From NCBI GenBank assembly GCA_018814265.1, contig JAHIZU010000212.1, positions 1 to 5,129 of the forward strand: DNA of 5,129 nucleotides, read 5' to 3'. The position numbers and the translations under genes were made by a program. This document shows positions 4,935 to 5,129 of this stretch, one piece after another (position 1 is the first letter of the stretch; the number at the start of each line of letters is the position of its first letter). This DNA comes from Candidatus Margulisiibacteriota bacterium. Lineage in GTDB: Bacteria; Margulisbacteria; WOR-1; O2-12-FULL-45-9. The notes under the pieces are model-generated. The model was given only the letters and a program-made list of their open reading frames with translations, was not told the DNA's origin and made no database searches.

Positions 4935-5129
4935 ATGAAATTAGGTATAAATGGCCTGGGACGTATCGGTAAGCTGTCGGTTTGGCACCATGTGTCAAGG
5001 AAACATTTTTCCGAGATCGTCGTTAATTTAGGTCGTGAAGTTGGGACCGGTCTTCAGGATATAGCCGCTGCTATTGACCGGGACAGTACTTACGGACGAC
5101 TTGGTATGTACCTGCACGGTTGCAAGGTC
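4935..5129 (+). CDS. gap: Glyceraldehyde-3-phosphate dehydrogenase homologue, N-terminal part
   Basis: The first 65 codons are in the window; the rest lies past the right edge. The start MKLGINGLGRIGKL carries the Rossmann GxGxxG loop (G7-L-G-R-I-G12) typical of type I GAPDH, and RDSTYGRL aligns with the YDSVHGRF-like segment of that family. GAPDH oxidises glyceraldehyde-3-phosphate with NAD(P) and phosphate in glycolysis, or the reverse in gluconeogenesis. Where usual enzymes have an Asn-Asp pair at the end of the second beta strand (the Asp binds the adenosine ribose), this one has NLGREVGTGLQDIA, so cofactor binding may differ. I believe such divergent paralogues occur in sulfate reducers. 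The catalytic Cys lies outside the window, so activity cannot be judged. ATG 4935 has AGGAG at 4920-4924, a rather long 10-nt spacing, and a strong upstream promoter. Confidence 0.85.
   Translation, partial: MKLGINGLGRIGKLSVWHHVSRKHFSEIVVNLGREVGTGLQDIAAAIDRDSTYGRLGMYLHGCKV

Noticed and set aside
1..5129. CRISPR array, insertion sequence or defence gene cluster
   Set aside because: No regularly spaced repeats, transposase or defence domains are present; the genes are housekeeping or metabolic.

Overview
The window looks like chromosomal DNA from a strictly anaerobic sulfate- or sulfur-metabolising bacterium, most likely of the Desulfobacterota (the former Deltaproteobacteria). The clues are a small stand-alone siroheme sulfite reductase of the type known from Desulfovibrio, a GAPDH with the divergent N-terminus I associate with this group, and AT-rich spacers between genes of moderate GC. 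The genus cannot be read from the sequence.

Left part (1-2545, all minus strand). A CRP/FNR-type dyad and a possible leader hairpin precede a 219-residue low-molecular-weight sulfite reductase, which ends at a clear intrinsic terminator. Next comes a tRNA with anticodon CAT, probably tRNA-Ile2, with its own near-consensus promoter and a terminator hairpin about 100 nt downstream. Last is a two-gene unit: a Nif3/YbgI-like (DUF34) metal protein and, 18 nt later, a coiled-coil C4-type zinc-ribbon protein (DUF164 type) whose zinc-ribbon end lies beyond base 1.

Middle (2546-3323, about 780 bp). This is a long AT-rich divergent gap with no convincing large gene. It holds the regulatory sites of the sulfite reductase, a possible 31-codon ORF with a good Shine-Dalgarno beside an inverted repeat, and a GC-richer imperfect palindrome of about 87 bp just before rmuC. 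That palindrome can form two mutually exclusive hairpins and is bracketed by a 9-bp direct repeat.

Right part (3324-5129, plus strand). A complete rmuC encodes a membrane-anchored, coiled-coil, RmuC-domain protein. A near-consensus sigma70 promoter with a dyad over its -35 follows, then the first 65 codons of a divergent GAPDH running off the right edge.

Most of the window is ordinary housekeeping. The parts that merit a second look are the 2546-3323 gap and the leader of the sulfite reductase. I see no defence system, CRISPR array, transposase gene or clearly new multi-gene system.
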